From the NCBI RefSeq assembly GCF_008704715.1, contig NZ_CP023689.1:6510001-6574000 (forward strand): 64,000 bases of DNA. The letters run 5' to 3'. Position 1 is the stretch's first letter, and the number at the start of each line of letters is the position of its first letter. Below, piece by piece: positions 40,953 to 49,144 of this stretch. The notes under the pieces are model-generated. The model did no database searches, was not told the DNA's origin, and was given only the letters and a program-made list of their open reading frames with translations. This DNA comes from Streptomyces chartreusis (GTDB lineage: Bacteria > Actinomycetota > Actinomycetes > Streptomycetales > Streptomycetaceae). Made by a program: the position numbers and the translations under genes.

Positions 40953-42089
40953 TCAGTTCTTGCTTCCGGCGTCGCCCGGACCGTCCGTGCCCGGGCCGTC
41001 GGCGCCGTTCGTGCCCGTGCCGTCCGGACCCGGCTCGTCCCTCGGGGGCGCGCTCGTGAAGCCGCCGAAGCCCCGGCGCACCCGGCCGCCCAGGTCGCCC
41101 GCACCACCGGCGATGTCCGTGACCAGCTTCATCAGCGGGTCCTTGGAGGACTTCACGTGGGTGGCGTAGTGGGACGCCGACTCGCGGAAGGAGTCGGTGA
41201 CCGAGGTGTCCTTGTCCTCGCTGCGCCGCGGGTAGTGGCCGTCCATGATCCGCTGGAAGTCGCGGGACTCGGCCCACTTCTTCAGCTCGGCCGCGCGGAC
41301 GGTGGTGAACGGGTGCGAGCGCGGCAGTACGTTCAGGATCTTCAGCACCGAATCGCGCAGGTCACCGCCCGCCTCGTACTCCTCGGCCTGCTTCAGGAAG
41401 GCGTCCACGTTCATCTCGTGGAGGTGGTTGCCGCCCGCGATCTTCATCAGGCCTCGCATCGACGCCTTCAGGTCCTGGCCGACCAGCAGGCCCGCGCGGT
41501 CCGCGGACAGCTCCGACTTGCGGAACCACTCGCGCAGCGCCGTCACGATCGCCATGATCGCGAGGTTGCCCAGCGGGATCCACGCGACCCGGACGGCGAG
41601 GCTGGTCAGGAAGAGCAGGATCGTGCGGTAGACCGCGTGACCGGAGAGGGCGTGGCCCACCTCGTGGCCGACGACCGCCCGCATCTCCTCCTCGTCGAGC
41701 AGCTCCACCAGGCCCGTCGTGACGACGATGATCGGCTCGTCCAGGCCGATGCACATCGCGTTCGGCACCGGGTCCTGGTTGACGTACATCGGCGGGACCT
41801 TCTCCAGGTCCAGGATGTAACAGGCATCCCGCAGCATGTCGTTGAGGTGCGCGAACTGCTGGTCCGACACCCGCACCGAGTCGGACAGGAACAGCAGCCG
41901 CAGGCTGCGCTCGGGCAGCAGTCCGCTGAGTGCCTTGAAGACCGTGTCGAAGCCGCTGAGCTTGCGCAGGGCCACCAGGGCCGAACGGTCCGCGGGGTGT
42001 TCGTACGCACGCGAGGAGATCCCCGGGAAACGCCTGCGCTGCCTGCTCGGCACGTTCTCGTGACCGTCGTGCTCGTGGCCGTCGGACAT
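40953..42089 (-). CDS. M48-family (HtpX-like) membrane metallopeptidase
   Basis: 378 residues. The zinc site HEVGHALSGH (about 166-175) and the downstream glutamate in SELSADRAG (about 220) complete the HExxH+E set of M48 peptidases. One or two membrane helices follow the zinc site (ILLFLTSLAVRVAWIPLGNLAIMAIV). The Gly/Pro/Asp-rich C-terminal tail is dispensable-looking. HtpX-type enzymes degrade damaged membrane proteins. Convergent with the SVVFDE gene (52 bases apart) and divergent from a small membrane protein gene. Confidence 0.88.
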   Translation of the reverse strand: MSDGHEHDGHENVPSRQRRRFPGISSRAYEHPADRSALVALRKLSGFDTVFKALSGLLPERSLRLLFLSDSVRVSDQQFAHLNDMLRDACYILDLEKVPPMYVNQDPVPNAMCIGLDEPIIVVTTGLVELLDEEEMRAVVGHEVGHALSGHAVYRTILLFLTSLAVRVAWIPLGNLAIMAIVTALREWFRKSELSADRAGLLVGQDLKASMRGLMKIAGGNHLHEMNVDAFLKQAEEYEAGGDLRDSVLKILNVLPRSHPFTTVRAAELKKWAESRDFQRIMDGHYPRRSEDKDTSVTDSFRESASHYATHVKSSKDPLMKLVTDIAGGAGDLGGRVRRGFGGFTSAPPRDEPGPDGTGTNGADGPGTDGPGDAGSKN

Positions 42090-42228
42090 GTCTTTCCCCC
42101 ATGTGCGAGTGGATGGGTCTCTCTCGGCCCTTTGCGGAGCCTTGTTCCGCCCTTTGCGCCCCCCGAAGCAGAGCCCAGCCTAGGCGGAGTTACCTTGGAC
42201 GGGCACTACAGCGAAGGAGTTCCGCGTC

Positions 42229-42390
42229 ATGGAGCACAACCCCTCGGCCGCCTGGCTCACCGAGGCCGCGAGGGCGGCCGAGCAGCAGGGAGCGGGGAAT
42301 CTGCTCCGGGTCGTACTGATCGTGATGGTCGTGGGCTGTGTGCTGACCGCGTGGTTCCTGTTGCGGGGCTACAGGCAGAAGGACGACTGA
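42229..42390 (+). CDS. Small single-pass membrane protein (53 aa)
   Basis: Starts MEHNPSAAWLTEAARAAEQQ and has one membrane helix (RVVLIVMVVGCVLTAWFLL) with a short basic tail. ATG 42229 is supported by GAAGGAG at 42213-42219, and TACCTT at 42192-42197 is a possible -10. Codon bias is strong and typical. Divergent from the M48 protease. Function unknown; it was too short for routine ORF calling. Confidence 0.7.
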   Translation: MEHNPSAAWLTEAARAAEQQGAGNLLRVVLIVMVVGCVLTAWFLLRGYRQKDD

Positions 42391-42521
42391 ACCGCCGGGA
42401 AGGTTGCCCGCCGGTCCGTCCGGGGCGCCCCAACGGTGGAGTCGGCGTGATCGCCGTCATGGCAGCCGCTTACGATGGGCCGACATCTTTATCCCGCCCA
42501 CACCGATAGGTCACGCCGAAG

Positions 42522-42686
42522 ATGAGCTTCCACAGCGCAGCTGCCCAGTTGGTCACCCTCGCCGCCGAGGGCGAGGAGCACGGCGGCGCCCACGACAGCA
42601 TCAGCCCGCTGGCCACCGGTGGCGGCGCGTTCATCATTCTCATGCTGCTGCTGTGGATCACCACCCGCTTCAACCGCGACCGCTGA
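42522..42686 (+). CDS. Small single-pass membrane protein (54 aa)
   Basis: Starts MSFHSAAAQLVTLAAEG, has a His/Glu-rich middle and a C-terminal helix (GGGAFIILMLLLWITTRF) ending NRDR. TACGAT at 42471-42476 is a plausible -10, and CCGAAG precedes the ATG. It sits directly upstream of nadD, with 77 bases between. Third-position GC is high, as in real genes. Function unknown. Confidence 0.65.
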   Translation: MSFHSAAAQLVTLAAEGEEHGGAHDSISPLATGGGAFIILMLLLWITTRFNRDR

Positions 42687-42763
42687 GTCCCGGCCAGCCC
42701 CTTCGCTCCGCCCGCGCGACTGTCGGCCGGAGCTCTCAGGCGGGGCCGGTAGGGTCTGCACGC

Positions 42764-43402
42764 ATGGGAGAGCAGGACATGCCTACCGGCCCCGGAAACG
42801 GCCCGTCGAACCCCGGCAAGCGCCGGCTCGGCGTCATGGGCGGAACCTTCGACCCGATCCACCACGGGCACCTCGTCGCGGCCAGTGAGGTCGCCGCGCA
42901 GTTCCACCTGGACGAGGTCGTGTTCGTGCCGACCGGCCAGCCGTGGCAGAAGAGCCACCGGCACGTCTCCCCGGCCGAGGACCGCTATCTGATGACGGTC
43001 ATCGCCACCGCCGAGAACCCGCAGTTCTCCGTCAGCCGCATCGACATCGACCGCGGCGGTCCGACGTACACGGTGGACACCCTGCGCGATCTGCGCGCGC
43101 TCAACCCCGACACGGACCTCTTCTTCATCACCGGCGCCGACGCCCTCGGCCAGATCCTCACCTGGCGCGACTCGGAGGAGCTGTTCTCCCTCGCGCACTT
43201 CGTCGGGGTCACCCGGCCCGGCCACCACCTGGACGACGCCGGCCTCCCGGAGGGCGGAGTGTCGTTGGTCGAGGTTCCCGCGCTGGCCATCTCGTCCACC
43301 GATTGCCGCGCGAGAGTCGCAAAGGGAGATCCCATCTGGTATCTGGTGCCGGACGGAGTCGTGCGCTACATCGACAAACGTGAGCTGTACCGCGGCGAGT
43401 GA
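42764..43402 (+). CDS. nadD: Nicotinate-nucleotide adenylyltransferase
   Basis: 212 residues. RRLGVMGGTFDPIHHGHLVAASEVA holds the GxFDPxHxGH nucleotidyltransferase motif; FFITGADAL and the C-terminal ISSTDCRARVAKG (the ISSTxIR-like motif) complete the set. It adenylates nicotinate mononucleotide in NAD synthesis. ATG 42764 is 8 bases after TAGGGT (42750-42755), suggesting a leaderless transcript; ATG 42779 behind GGGAGAG is the alternative start. It begins the nadD-LCP-rsfS-phosphatase array. Confidence 0.94.
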   Translation: MGEQDMPTGPGNGPSNPGKRRLGVMGGTFDPIHHGHLVAASEVAAQFHLDEVVFVPTGQPWQKSHRHVSPAEDRYLMTVIATAENPQFSVSRIDIDRGGPTYTVDTLRDLRALNPDTDLFFITGADALGQILTWRDSEELFSLAHFVGVTRPGHHLDDAGLPEGGVSLVEVPALAISSTDCRARVAKGDPIWYLVPDGVVRYIDKRELYRGE

Positions 43403-43427
43403 GGCAGTGAGCCGAGAGGGGCTACCG

Positions 43428-45131
43428 GTGAACGACCGATACGACGCGGGGGCGGCAGGACACGGCGCCGACCAGTACGAACTCGTCGGCTACGACGAGT
43501 ACGGACGGCCGGTGTACCGACAGGTCCAGCCACAGCAGCAGCCACAGCAGCCGTACGACGGCTACACACAGCAGGGATACGGCTACGACCCGTACGCGAC
43601 GGGCGGGCAGCAGGCCCAGCAGTACGACCCCTACGGCGGCGGTGACACCGGACAGCAGCCGCAGACGCCGTCCTACGACCCGTACGGCACCGGCAGCCAC
43701 CAGCAGCAGCACACCGGCGGCCACTCGGCGCCGTACGACCCGTACGGCCGTACCGCCTCCAGCGGGCAGCAGCCGCGGGTCGCCGAGCAGACCGCCTACA
43801 TCCCGCACCAGGCCGGACCGGTCGAGGAACCGGTGACCCAGGAGCGGGGCGAGCGGGACTACCGCACCGAGCAGTTCGCCTTCGTCGAGGAGCCCGACCA
43901 GGACTCCGAGGACGTCATCGACTGGCTGAAGTTCACCGAGAACCGCACCGAGCGCCGCGAGGAGGCCAAGCGCCGGGCACGCGCGCGTGTGGTCGCCCTC
44001 GTGGTCGTCCTGGCGCTCGCCGCGGCCGGCGGCGTCGGCTACCTCTGGTACGCCGGGAAGCTGCCCGGCGTCTCGTCGTCGGACGACAAGAAGGACACCG
44101 CGACGCCGACGGGCGCCCAGAAGCGCGACGTGATCGTCCTCCACCTGCACAACACCAAGAAGGGCGGCACCTCCACGGCGCTGCTCGTCGACAACACCAC
44201 CACCAAGCAGGGCACCACGGTCCTGCTGCCCAACGCCCTCGCGCTCTCGGGCGACGACGGCAGCACGACCACGCTGGCCAAGTCGGTCGACGACGACGGC
44301 TCCTCCGGCACCCGCGACGAGATCGACACCGTCCTCGGCACCGAGATCCAGGGCACCTGGCGGCTGGACACCCCCTACCTCCAGAACCTCGTCGACCTGA
44401 TCGGCAACATCGACGTCGACACCAACGCGAACGTCCCCGACCCGGAAGCCAAGTCCAAGGGCACCGCGCCCCTGGTGCGCAAGGGCAAGGCGCAGACCCT
44501 CAGCGGCAAGTCGGCCGTCGCCTACGCCACCTACCAGGGCTCGGGCGAGGCACAGAACGCCCAGCTGGAGCGGTTCGGGCAGGTCATGCAGGCCGTGCTG
44601 CGCAAGCTGACCTCGGACGCGCAGGGCGCCACCACCACCGTCCAGACGCTCGGCATGATCATCGAGCCGCCGCTGACCGACAAGGACCTCGGCGCCTTCC
44701 TCGCCAGGCTCGCCGACCTCGCCAAGGGCGGCGACTACAAGACGGCCCTGCTGCCGGTGCAGACCGACGGCACGCTCAGCGCCCAGGCGAGCGCCAGCGT
44801 CGTCAAGGACGTCCTCGGCGGCACCGCGAAGAGCCCCGACAAGGACGCCGCGATCCGGGTGTCCGTGCGCAACGCGAGCGGCGTCAAGGACAACACCGGC
44901 AAGGCCCGCGTGGTCCTGCTGAACGGCGGCTTCTCGTTCCAGGACGGCGGCTCCGGGGCCGCCGAGGCCACCTCTGAGGTCGTCTACGCCGACGCCGCCG
45001 ACAAGGACGACGCCACCGAGGTCGCCAAGACGCTCGGACTGCCCGCGGGCGCCGTCAGCAAGGGCGACGTGTCCGGGAACGCCGACGTGTCCGTGGTCCT
45101 GGGCCAGGACTACGCCCCGTCGTCCTCGTAA
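43428..45131 (+). CDS. LytR-CpsA-Psr (LCP) family glycopolymer transferase with LytR_C domain
   Basis: 567 residues from GTG 43428 (GAGAGGGG upstream). The cytoplasmic N-terminus is rich in Tyr/Gln/Gly with repeated YDPYG units (about 40-105). A membrane helix spans about 186-208. The LCP domain (about 225-425) includes DEIDTVLGTEI and TLSGKSAVAYATYQG; its usual arginine-rich lipid-binding motif looks eroded. The LytR_C domain closes the protein (about 480-560). LCP proteins attach teichoic-type polymers to peptidoglycan. In Streptomyces coelicolor the LCP protein PdtA, in my recollection encoded between nadD and rsfS, is needed for spore-wall glycopolymer; this gene occupies that position. 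Confidence 0.85.
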   Translation: MNDRYDAGAAGHGADQYELVGYDEYGRPVYRQVQPQQQPQQPYDGYTQQGYGYDPYATGGQQAQQYDPYGGGDTGQQPQTPSYDPYGTGSHQQQHTGGHSAPYDPYGRTASSGQQPRVAEQTAYIPHQAGPVEEPVTQERGERDYRTEQFAFVEEPDQDSEDVIDWLKFTENRTERREEAKRRARARVVALVVVLALAAAGGVGYLWYAGKLPGVSSSDDKKDTATPTGAQKRDVIVLHLHNTKKGGTSTALLVDNTTTKQGTTVLLPNALALSGDDGSTTTLAKSVDDDGSSGTRDEIDTVLGTEIQGTWRLDTPYLQNLVDLIGNIDVDTNANVPDPEAKSKGTAPLVRKGKAQTLSGKSAVAYATYQGSGEAQNAQLERFGQVMQAVLRKLTSDAQGATTTVQTLGMIIEPPLTDKDLGAFLARLADLAKGGDYKTALLPVQTDGTLSAQASASVVKDVLGGTAKSPDKDAAIRVSVRNASGVKDNTGKARVVLLNGGFSFQDGGSGAAEATSEVVYADAADKDDATEVAKTLGLPAGAVSKGDVSGNADVSVVLGQDYAPSSS

Positions 45132-45156
45132 CACCGGTCGGCACATCGCCGCAGGC

Positions 45157-45188
45157 CACCCCACGTGAAGCGATAATCACGTGGGGTG
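45157..45188 (+). terminator. Palindromic hairpin between the LCP gene and rsfS
   Basis: CACCCCACGTGA and TCACGTGGGGTG form a perfect 12-bp stem around AGCGATAA. No T-run follows. The loop region contains GATAAT (45172-45177), which is a good -10 hexamer, so the palindrome could instead be an operator at an rsfS promoter. Assigned as terminator with low certainty. Confidence 0.5.
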
Positions 45189-45255
45189 CTGTCACTGGTC
45201 CGTGAGACCCTTGATGTCGAGTGAAGTCAAGTGTCCGCCGATCGAAAGCCTTGTA

Positions 45256-45702
45256 GTGACCGCTACCGACCGTTCCCTCGAGCTCGTCAACACCGCCGCC
45301 CAGGCCGCAGCCGACAAGCTCGCGCACGACATCATCGCCTACGACGTCAGCGACGTCCTGTCGATCACGGACGCCTTCCTGCTGGCCTCCGCGCCCAACG
45401 ACCGCCAGGTCAAGTCGATCGTCGACGAGATCGAGGAGCGGCTCAACAAGGAGCTCGGCGCCAAGCCGGTGCGCCGCGAGGGCGACCGCGAGGCCCGCTG
45501 GGTCCTGCTCGACTACGTCGACATCGTCGTCCACGTCCAGCACAGCGAGGAGCGCGTCTTCTACGCCCTCGAGCGGCTGTGGAAGGACTGCCCGGAGCTC
45601 GAACTGCCCGAGGACGCCAGGGCCACCCGCGGCAAGGCCGCCGAGCACGCCAAGCTCCAGGCCGCCGAGGAGGCCGCCGATCTCGGCGGTGAGTGGCGAT
45701 GA
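45256..45702 (+). CDS. rsfS: Ribosome silencing factor RsfS
   Basis: 148 residues from GTG 45256. The RsfS fold is clear: AAQAAADKLAHDIIAYDVSDVLSITDAFLLASAPNDRQVKSIVDEIEERL, then WVLLDYVDIVVHVQHSEERVFYALERLWKDCPEL. RsfS binds L14 and blocks 50S-30S joining in starvation. The C-terminus is extended by about 30 Ala/Glu-rich residues. Its stop overlaps the following phosphatase start as ATGA. Confidence 0.95.
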   Translation: MTATDRSLELVNTAAQAAADKLAHDIIAYDVSDVLSITDAFLLASAPNDRQVKSIVDEIEERLNKELGAKPVRREGDREARWVLLDYVDIVVHVQHSEERVFYALERLWKDCPELELPEDARATRGKAAEHAKLQAAEEAADLGGEWR

Positions 45703-46370
45703 GCACCACCGACGAGGTCCCCACGGACAGGCCAGGCCGCGGCCGCCGCGTCATCCTGTGGCGGCACGGCCAGACCTCCTGGAACGTGGAGCGCCGCTTC
45801 CAGGGCTCCACGGACGTCGCGCTCACCGAGGCGGGCATCTCCCAGGCCCGCCGGGCCGCCCGGCTGCTCGTCAACCTCAAGCCCGACGCGATCATCGCCT
45901 CCGACCTTCAGCGCGCCGCCGCCACGGCGGCCGAGCTGGCCGGGCTCACCGGCCTGGAGGTGACGCACGACGAGGCCCTGCGCGAGACCTACGCGGGCGT
46001 CTGGCAGGGCCTGACGCATGAGGAGATCATCGCCCGCCACGGCGAGGAGTACGCCGCGTGGAAGCGCGGTGAGCCGGTGCGCCGCGGCGGTGGCGAACTG
46101 GAGACCGAGGTCGCCGACCGCGCCGCGCCCGTGGTGCTCCGGCACACCGAGAAGCTGCCCGACGACGGCACGCTCGTGGTGGTCAGTCACGGCGGCACCA
46201 TCCGTACGACCATCGGCCGTCTCCTCGGCCTCCAGGCCCGGCACTGGGAGAGTCTCGGGGGCCTCTCCAACTGCTGCTGGTCGGTCCTGGGTGAGGGCGC
46301 GCGCGGCTGGCGCCTGCTGGAGCACAACGCCGGCACCCTGCCAGAGCCGGTCCTCGGCGACGACGACTGA
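45699..46370 (+). CDS. Histidine phosphatase (phosphoglycerate mutase-like) family protein
   Basis: 223 residues. VILWRHGQTSWNVERRFQGSTD carries the catalytic RHG motif, ALRETYAGVWQG the second-acid region, and VVVSHGGTIRT the second histidine. These enzymes dephosphorylate small phosphoesters; whether this one is a mutase-type or alpha-ribazole/3PG phosphatase is open. ATG 45699 overlaps the rsfS stop (ATGA), so translation is coupled; this order after rsfS is common in actinobacteria. Confidence 0.88.
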   Translation: MSTTDEVPTDRPGRGRRVILWRHGQTSWNVERRFQGSTDVALTEAGISQARRAARLLVNLKPDAIIASDLQRAAATAAELAGLTGLEVTHDEALRETYAGVWQGLTHEEIIARHGEEYAAWKRGEPVRRGGGELETEVADRAAPVVLRHTEKLPDDGTLVVVSHGGTIRTTIGRLLGLQARHWESLGGLSNCCWSVLGEGARGWRLLEHNAGTLPEPVLGDDD

Positions 46371-46463
46371 AGCCGGGCTCCCCGGCCGGGGCGACCCGGG
46401 GACCCGGATTTCACTTTCTGGCAGGTCGCAGGCTAAAGTTCTTCTTGTTCGCCCCGCTGAGCG

Positions 46464-46552
46464 GGGCGGAACGCAAGGGGCTATAGCTCAGTTGGTAGAG
46501 CGCCTGCATGGCATGCAGGAGGTCAGGAGTTCAATTCTCCTTAGCTCCACAG
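46464..46552 (+). repeat. 89-bp direct repeat, copy 1 (contains tRNA-Ala)
   Basis: Identical over 89 bases to 47331-47419, an offset of 867. It includes the 13 bases upstream of the tRNA (GGGCGGAACGCAA), the whole tRNA and the 3-base tail CAG. Confidence 0.9.
46477..46549 (+). tRNA. tRNA-Ala (anticodon GGC), copy 1
   Basis: 73 bases. Acceptor GGGGCTA pairs with TAGCTCC; D-arm GCTCAGTTGGTAGAGC; anticodon stem CCTGC/GCAGG around loop ATGGCAT, giving anticodon GGC (reads GCC, the main alanine codon here); T-arm with GTTCAATTC. CCA is not encoded. A small hairpin GCCCCGC/GCGGGGC (46451-46467) precedes it. Confidence 0.95.
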
Positions 46553-46561
46553 TCAGACAAC

Positions 46562-46596
46562 AAGATCCCGTCGATCGCTCAGATCGGCGGGATCTT
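46562..46596 (+). terminator. Terminator after tRNA-Ala copy 1
   Basis: AAGATCCCG (46562-46570) pairs with CGGGATCTT (46588-46596), with CGATC/GATCG inside. The arm sequence is shared with the terminator of copy 2. Confidence 0.7.
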
Positions 46597-46811
46597 CTGG
46601 TATCCGAACTGTTCGGGTCCGTCTTGAGTCACTTGGGCCTCGCAGGCGTATACCTCTCAGGAGAGGCGCGTTGGGGTGCGTGTTCGCACGGTTCGTACGG
46701 CATGGAGGCTGCCGTGTCCGGACTGGTACTGAGGCGTCGCTGACCGTATTGGTCCGGCCGTGGCAGAATCAAACGGCCGGAGGGGGCGCGGCCCGACGGG
46801 AGGGAGTAGCG

Positions 46812-46985
46812 ATGCCTGCGAGCATCCTCGGAGAGGTCGGTCACCTCTTCGAAGCAGCATTGACACGGGACACGATCACCCGCCTCAGCTGCCCTTCCTG
46901 CGGCTCCGTCCACGTCGCCCAGCTTCTCGGTGACAACGGCGGAGTTTCCTACGTGTGCACGGCCTGCGGCCACAGCTGGAGCTGA
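46812..46985 (+). CDS. Small zinc-ribbon protein (57 aa)
   Basis: Begins MPASILGEVGHLFEAAL, then two CxxC knuckles, CPSCG (about 27-31) and CTACG (about 49-53), spaced like a zinc ribbon. GGGAGGGAG lies just upstream of ATG 46812. It is followed three bases later by another cysteine-pair protein, so the two are co-transcribed. Role unknown, probably nucleic-acid or protein binding. Confidence 0.75.
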   Translation: MPASILGEVGHLFEAALTRDTITRLSCPSCGSVHVAQLLGDNGGVSYVCTACGHSWS

Positions 46986-46988
46986 TCG

Positions 46989-47222
46989 ATGGGTGCACAC
47001 AGGCGAAAGTGCGACTGGTGCGGCAGCGGAACGCCGATCGTCCGTGACATGGAACCGGTGAACCCCGACTACCAGTACTGGTGCGAGGAATGCGCGCGGG
47101 CGCTGATCATAAAAGGCGACCCGATCGAGACCTACCGTGAACTCGAGGGTGAACCGATCTACGGCCGGCTCCTCGAAGAACACTGCACGCTGAAGCGCTT
47201 CTATTCCTTCGTCACGGCATGA
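46989..47222 (+). CDS. Small zinc-finger-like protein (77 aa)
   Basis: MGAHRRKCDWCGSGTPIV has CDWCG and further on WCEECARALI, giving two CxxC pairs, followed by a helical acidic tail (ETYRELEGEPIYGRLLEEH). It sits immediately behind the zinc-ribbon gene, and both are bracketed by the duplicated tRNA-Ala genes. No function is known to me. Confidence 0.72.
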   Translation: MGAHRRKCDWCGSGTPIVRDMEPVNPDYQYWCEECARALIIKGDPIETYRELEGEPIYGRLLEEHCTLKRFYSFVTA

Positions 47223-47330
47223 CCTTCGGGTCATAAATTCCGACATTTCAGGGCGTACTGCCCTGGAAGGTAAACGATTTGGTGCTGCACCCGGTCGACC
47301 GGTAATGTTGGCGTCGCCGCCGGGGAAACC

Positions 47331-47419
47331 GGGCGGAACGCAAGGGGCTATAGCTCAGTTGGTAGAGCGCCTGCATGGCATGCAGGAGGTCAGGAGTTCA
47401 ATTCTCCTTAGCTCCACAG
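47331..47419 (+). repeat. 89-bp direct repeat, copy 2 (contains tRNA-Ala)
   Basis: Identical to 46464-46552. Homologous recombination between the copies would delete both zinc-finger genes and one tRNA. Confidence 0.9.
47344..47416 (+). tRNA. tRNA-Ala (anticodon GGC), copy 2
   Basis: Sequence identical to copy 1 at 46477-46549; same cloverleaf, anticodon GGC, CCA not encoded. Confidence 0.95.
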
Positions 47420-47420
47420 C

Positions 47421-47460
47421 AAGATCCCGCCGGATGGAATCCATCCGGCGGGATCTTTTT
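47421..47460 (+). terminator. Terminator after tRNA-Ala copy 2
   Basis: An 18-base perfect inverted repeat (47421-47438 with 47440-47457) followed directly by a T-run, a textbook intrinsic terminator. Confidence 0.9.
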
Positions 47461-47530
47461 CGTGTGCGAACACCCTTGGTTCCGAACACCCTTGGTCGCA
47501 GGGGCCGTCCGGTGGGACGGCCCCTGGGGC

Positions 47531-49144
47531 TCAGCGGCCCAGGGCGCGCCTGCCGCGGCCCTGGGAGAGGACCGGCAGGTTGTTCCGGGAGGTGTCCTGC
47601 CCGCGGGTGTCCTCCTCGATCCGCAGGGCGAGGGCGGGACAACGCCGCACCGCGCGCAGGGCCTTGGCCTCGGCGTAGCGCGGCACCATCGCCTGGGCGA
47701 CGGTCGGGAAGCCGTCCGCGCCGAGCTGGAAGACCTCCGGGAGGATGTCGGCGCACAGCCCGTGGCCGCGGCACAGCGTCCAGTCGACGTAGATCTTCTG
47801 GCGGGCCGGGCCGTTCTCCTCCTCCTCGCCGCCGCCCGGGATGCCCGTGGGAGCCCTGCCGCCCTCGAAGAGCGGCAGAACGCCCTCCACGGGCCGTCCG
47901 CAGCCATTGCCGAGGACATGGGCCGCGAGGTCGTCCGTGAACGCCTTGATGGTCGACTCAAGGAACATCGCGGAGCCGTCCGGGTGCGAGCACGCGCCAC
48001 GCCGCTTCACGTTCTTGGCGACCTGCTTGAGCGCCTCCAGGGCGGCAGGGCCGCCGCCGTTGAGGATGTCCTCCAGGCCGCGCGCGGCGGCCGGCAGACC
48101 GAGGTAGCAGGGGCCGCACTGGCCCGCGCTCTCCTCGGCCAGCCACTGCGCCACCCGCAGCGACTCGCCCAGCGGGCAGGTCTCCTGAGTGATCGGCAGG
48201 ACCGCGCCGGCGCCGAGCGCGCCGCCCACCGCGTCCAGGGAGTTGCGGGAGACGATCGCCTCGTTGACCGTCGCCGCGTCGATCCACTTGCCGTGGTAGC
48301 CGCCGGTCAGCACGCCCTGCGGCACCGGCGGGGCGCCGGCCAGCTGGAGGACGTAGCGCAGCGGTACGCCCGTGGGCACCTCGATGACCATCGGGCGGGC
48401 GACCGCGCCGGAGACCGTGAGCATGACGGTGCCCGGCTCGTCGTACAGGCCGGTGTTGCCGTAGCGCTCCGGGCCGATGCGGGCGGCGATGGCCAGCTGC
48501 GCGAACGTCTCGGCGTTGGAGAGCAGGGTCGGGGCGCCGCCGACGCCGTTCTGCGAGGCGCTGACCTTGCGGCCGGGCGGGATCGCCGGGCCGCCGTCGA
48601 TCGAGCGGATCACGGAGGCCGCGGCACCGGTGACCATGCGCACCGGGTTGCGCTGCACGAACGCGCGTAGCGCCGAGCGGCGGCTGTTGCTCAGGCCGCG
48701 CTCGGCGAGGGCCGCCTCCATGGAGCGCTGGGTGGACTCCCGGGTCACCGCGATCACGAGCGTGCGGGCACCCATGGCCTCGGCGCACAGCAGCGCGCCG
48801 TCCAGGATGAGATGCGGGGCACGGTTGATCATCACCGTGTCCTTGCGGCAGGCCGGTTCGTCCTCACTGCCGTTGACCACGACGACGGGCCGTACGCCGC
48901 GCTTGATCGCGGTCTCGGCGACCGAGCGCAGCTTCTTGTGGAAGGGGAAGCCCGCGCCGCCGCGGCCCTTCAGGTTGATGTTCTCGGCGAGCTTGGCGAG
49001 TTGCTCGCCGCCCATCGGTTCGAGCGGCCCGTGCACCTTCAGGTGCATGGGCAGATCGAGTCTTTCGACAAGGTCGAAGCCCGACGTGAGCTGAGGAAGC
49101 CCGACCACGCGGACTTCTGGTACGTCGGGCAGGGCCTCGTTCAC
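47531..49144 (-). CDS. NuoF-like NADH:acceptor oxidoreductase fused to a 3Fe-4S ferredoxin
   Basis: 537 residues from GTG 49144. Residues about 45-335 follow NuoF: KGRGGAGFPFHKK (59-71) for FMN/NADH, NGSEDEPACRKDTVM, then an SLBB segment (VEVPTGVPLRYVL). The iron-sulfur segment reads ESAGQCGPC: the first of the four N3 cysteines is Ala340, leaving C343, C346 and C385. The C-terminal 85 residues are a ferredoxin with C458-x2-H461-x2-C464 and C502-P, the pattern of small 3Fe-4S ferredoxins. It is not part of a complex I operon. It overlaps the upstream cytochrome b-like gene (GTGA), so together they look like a membrane electron-transfer module. Confidence 0.85.
   Translation of the reverse strand: MNEALPDVPEVRVVGLPQLTSGFDLVERLDLPMHLKVHGPLEPMGGEQLAKLAENINLKGRGGAGFPFHKKLRSVAETAIKRGVRPVVVVNGSEDEPACRKDTVMINRAPHLILDGALLCAEAMGARTLVIAVTRESTQRSMEAALAERGLSNSRRSALRAFVQRNPVRMVTGAAASVIRSIDGGPAIPPGRKVSASQNGVGGAPTLLSNAETFAQLAIAARIGPERYGNTGLYDEPGTVMLTVSGAVARPMVIEVPTGVPLRYVLQLAGAPPVPQGVLTGGYHGKWIDAATVNEAIVSRNSLDAVGGALGAGAVLPITQETCPLGESLRVAQWLAEESAGQCGPCYLGLPAAARGLEDILNGGGPAALEALKQVAKNVKRRGACSHPDGSAMFLESTIKAFTDDLAAHVLGNGCGRPVEGVLPLFEGGRAPTGIPGGGEEEENGPARQKIYVDWTLCRGHGLCADILPEVFQLGADGFPTVAQAMVPRYAEAKALRAVRRCPALALRIEEDTRGQDTSRNNLPVLSQGRGRRALGR

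Noticed and set aside
47531..49144. NuoF subunit of respiratory complex I
   Set aside because: No other nuo genes nearby, one cluster cysteine missing and a fused ferredoxin; complex I operons are large and contiguous.
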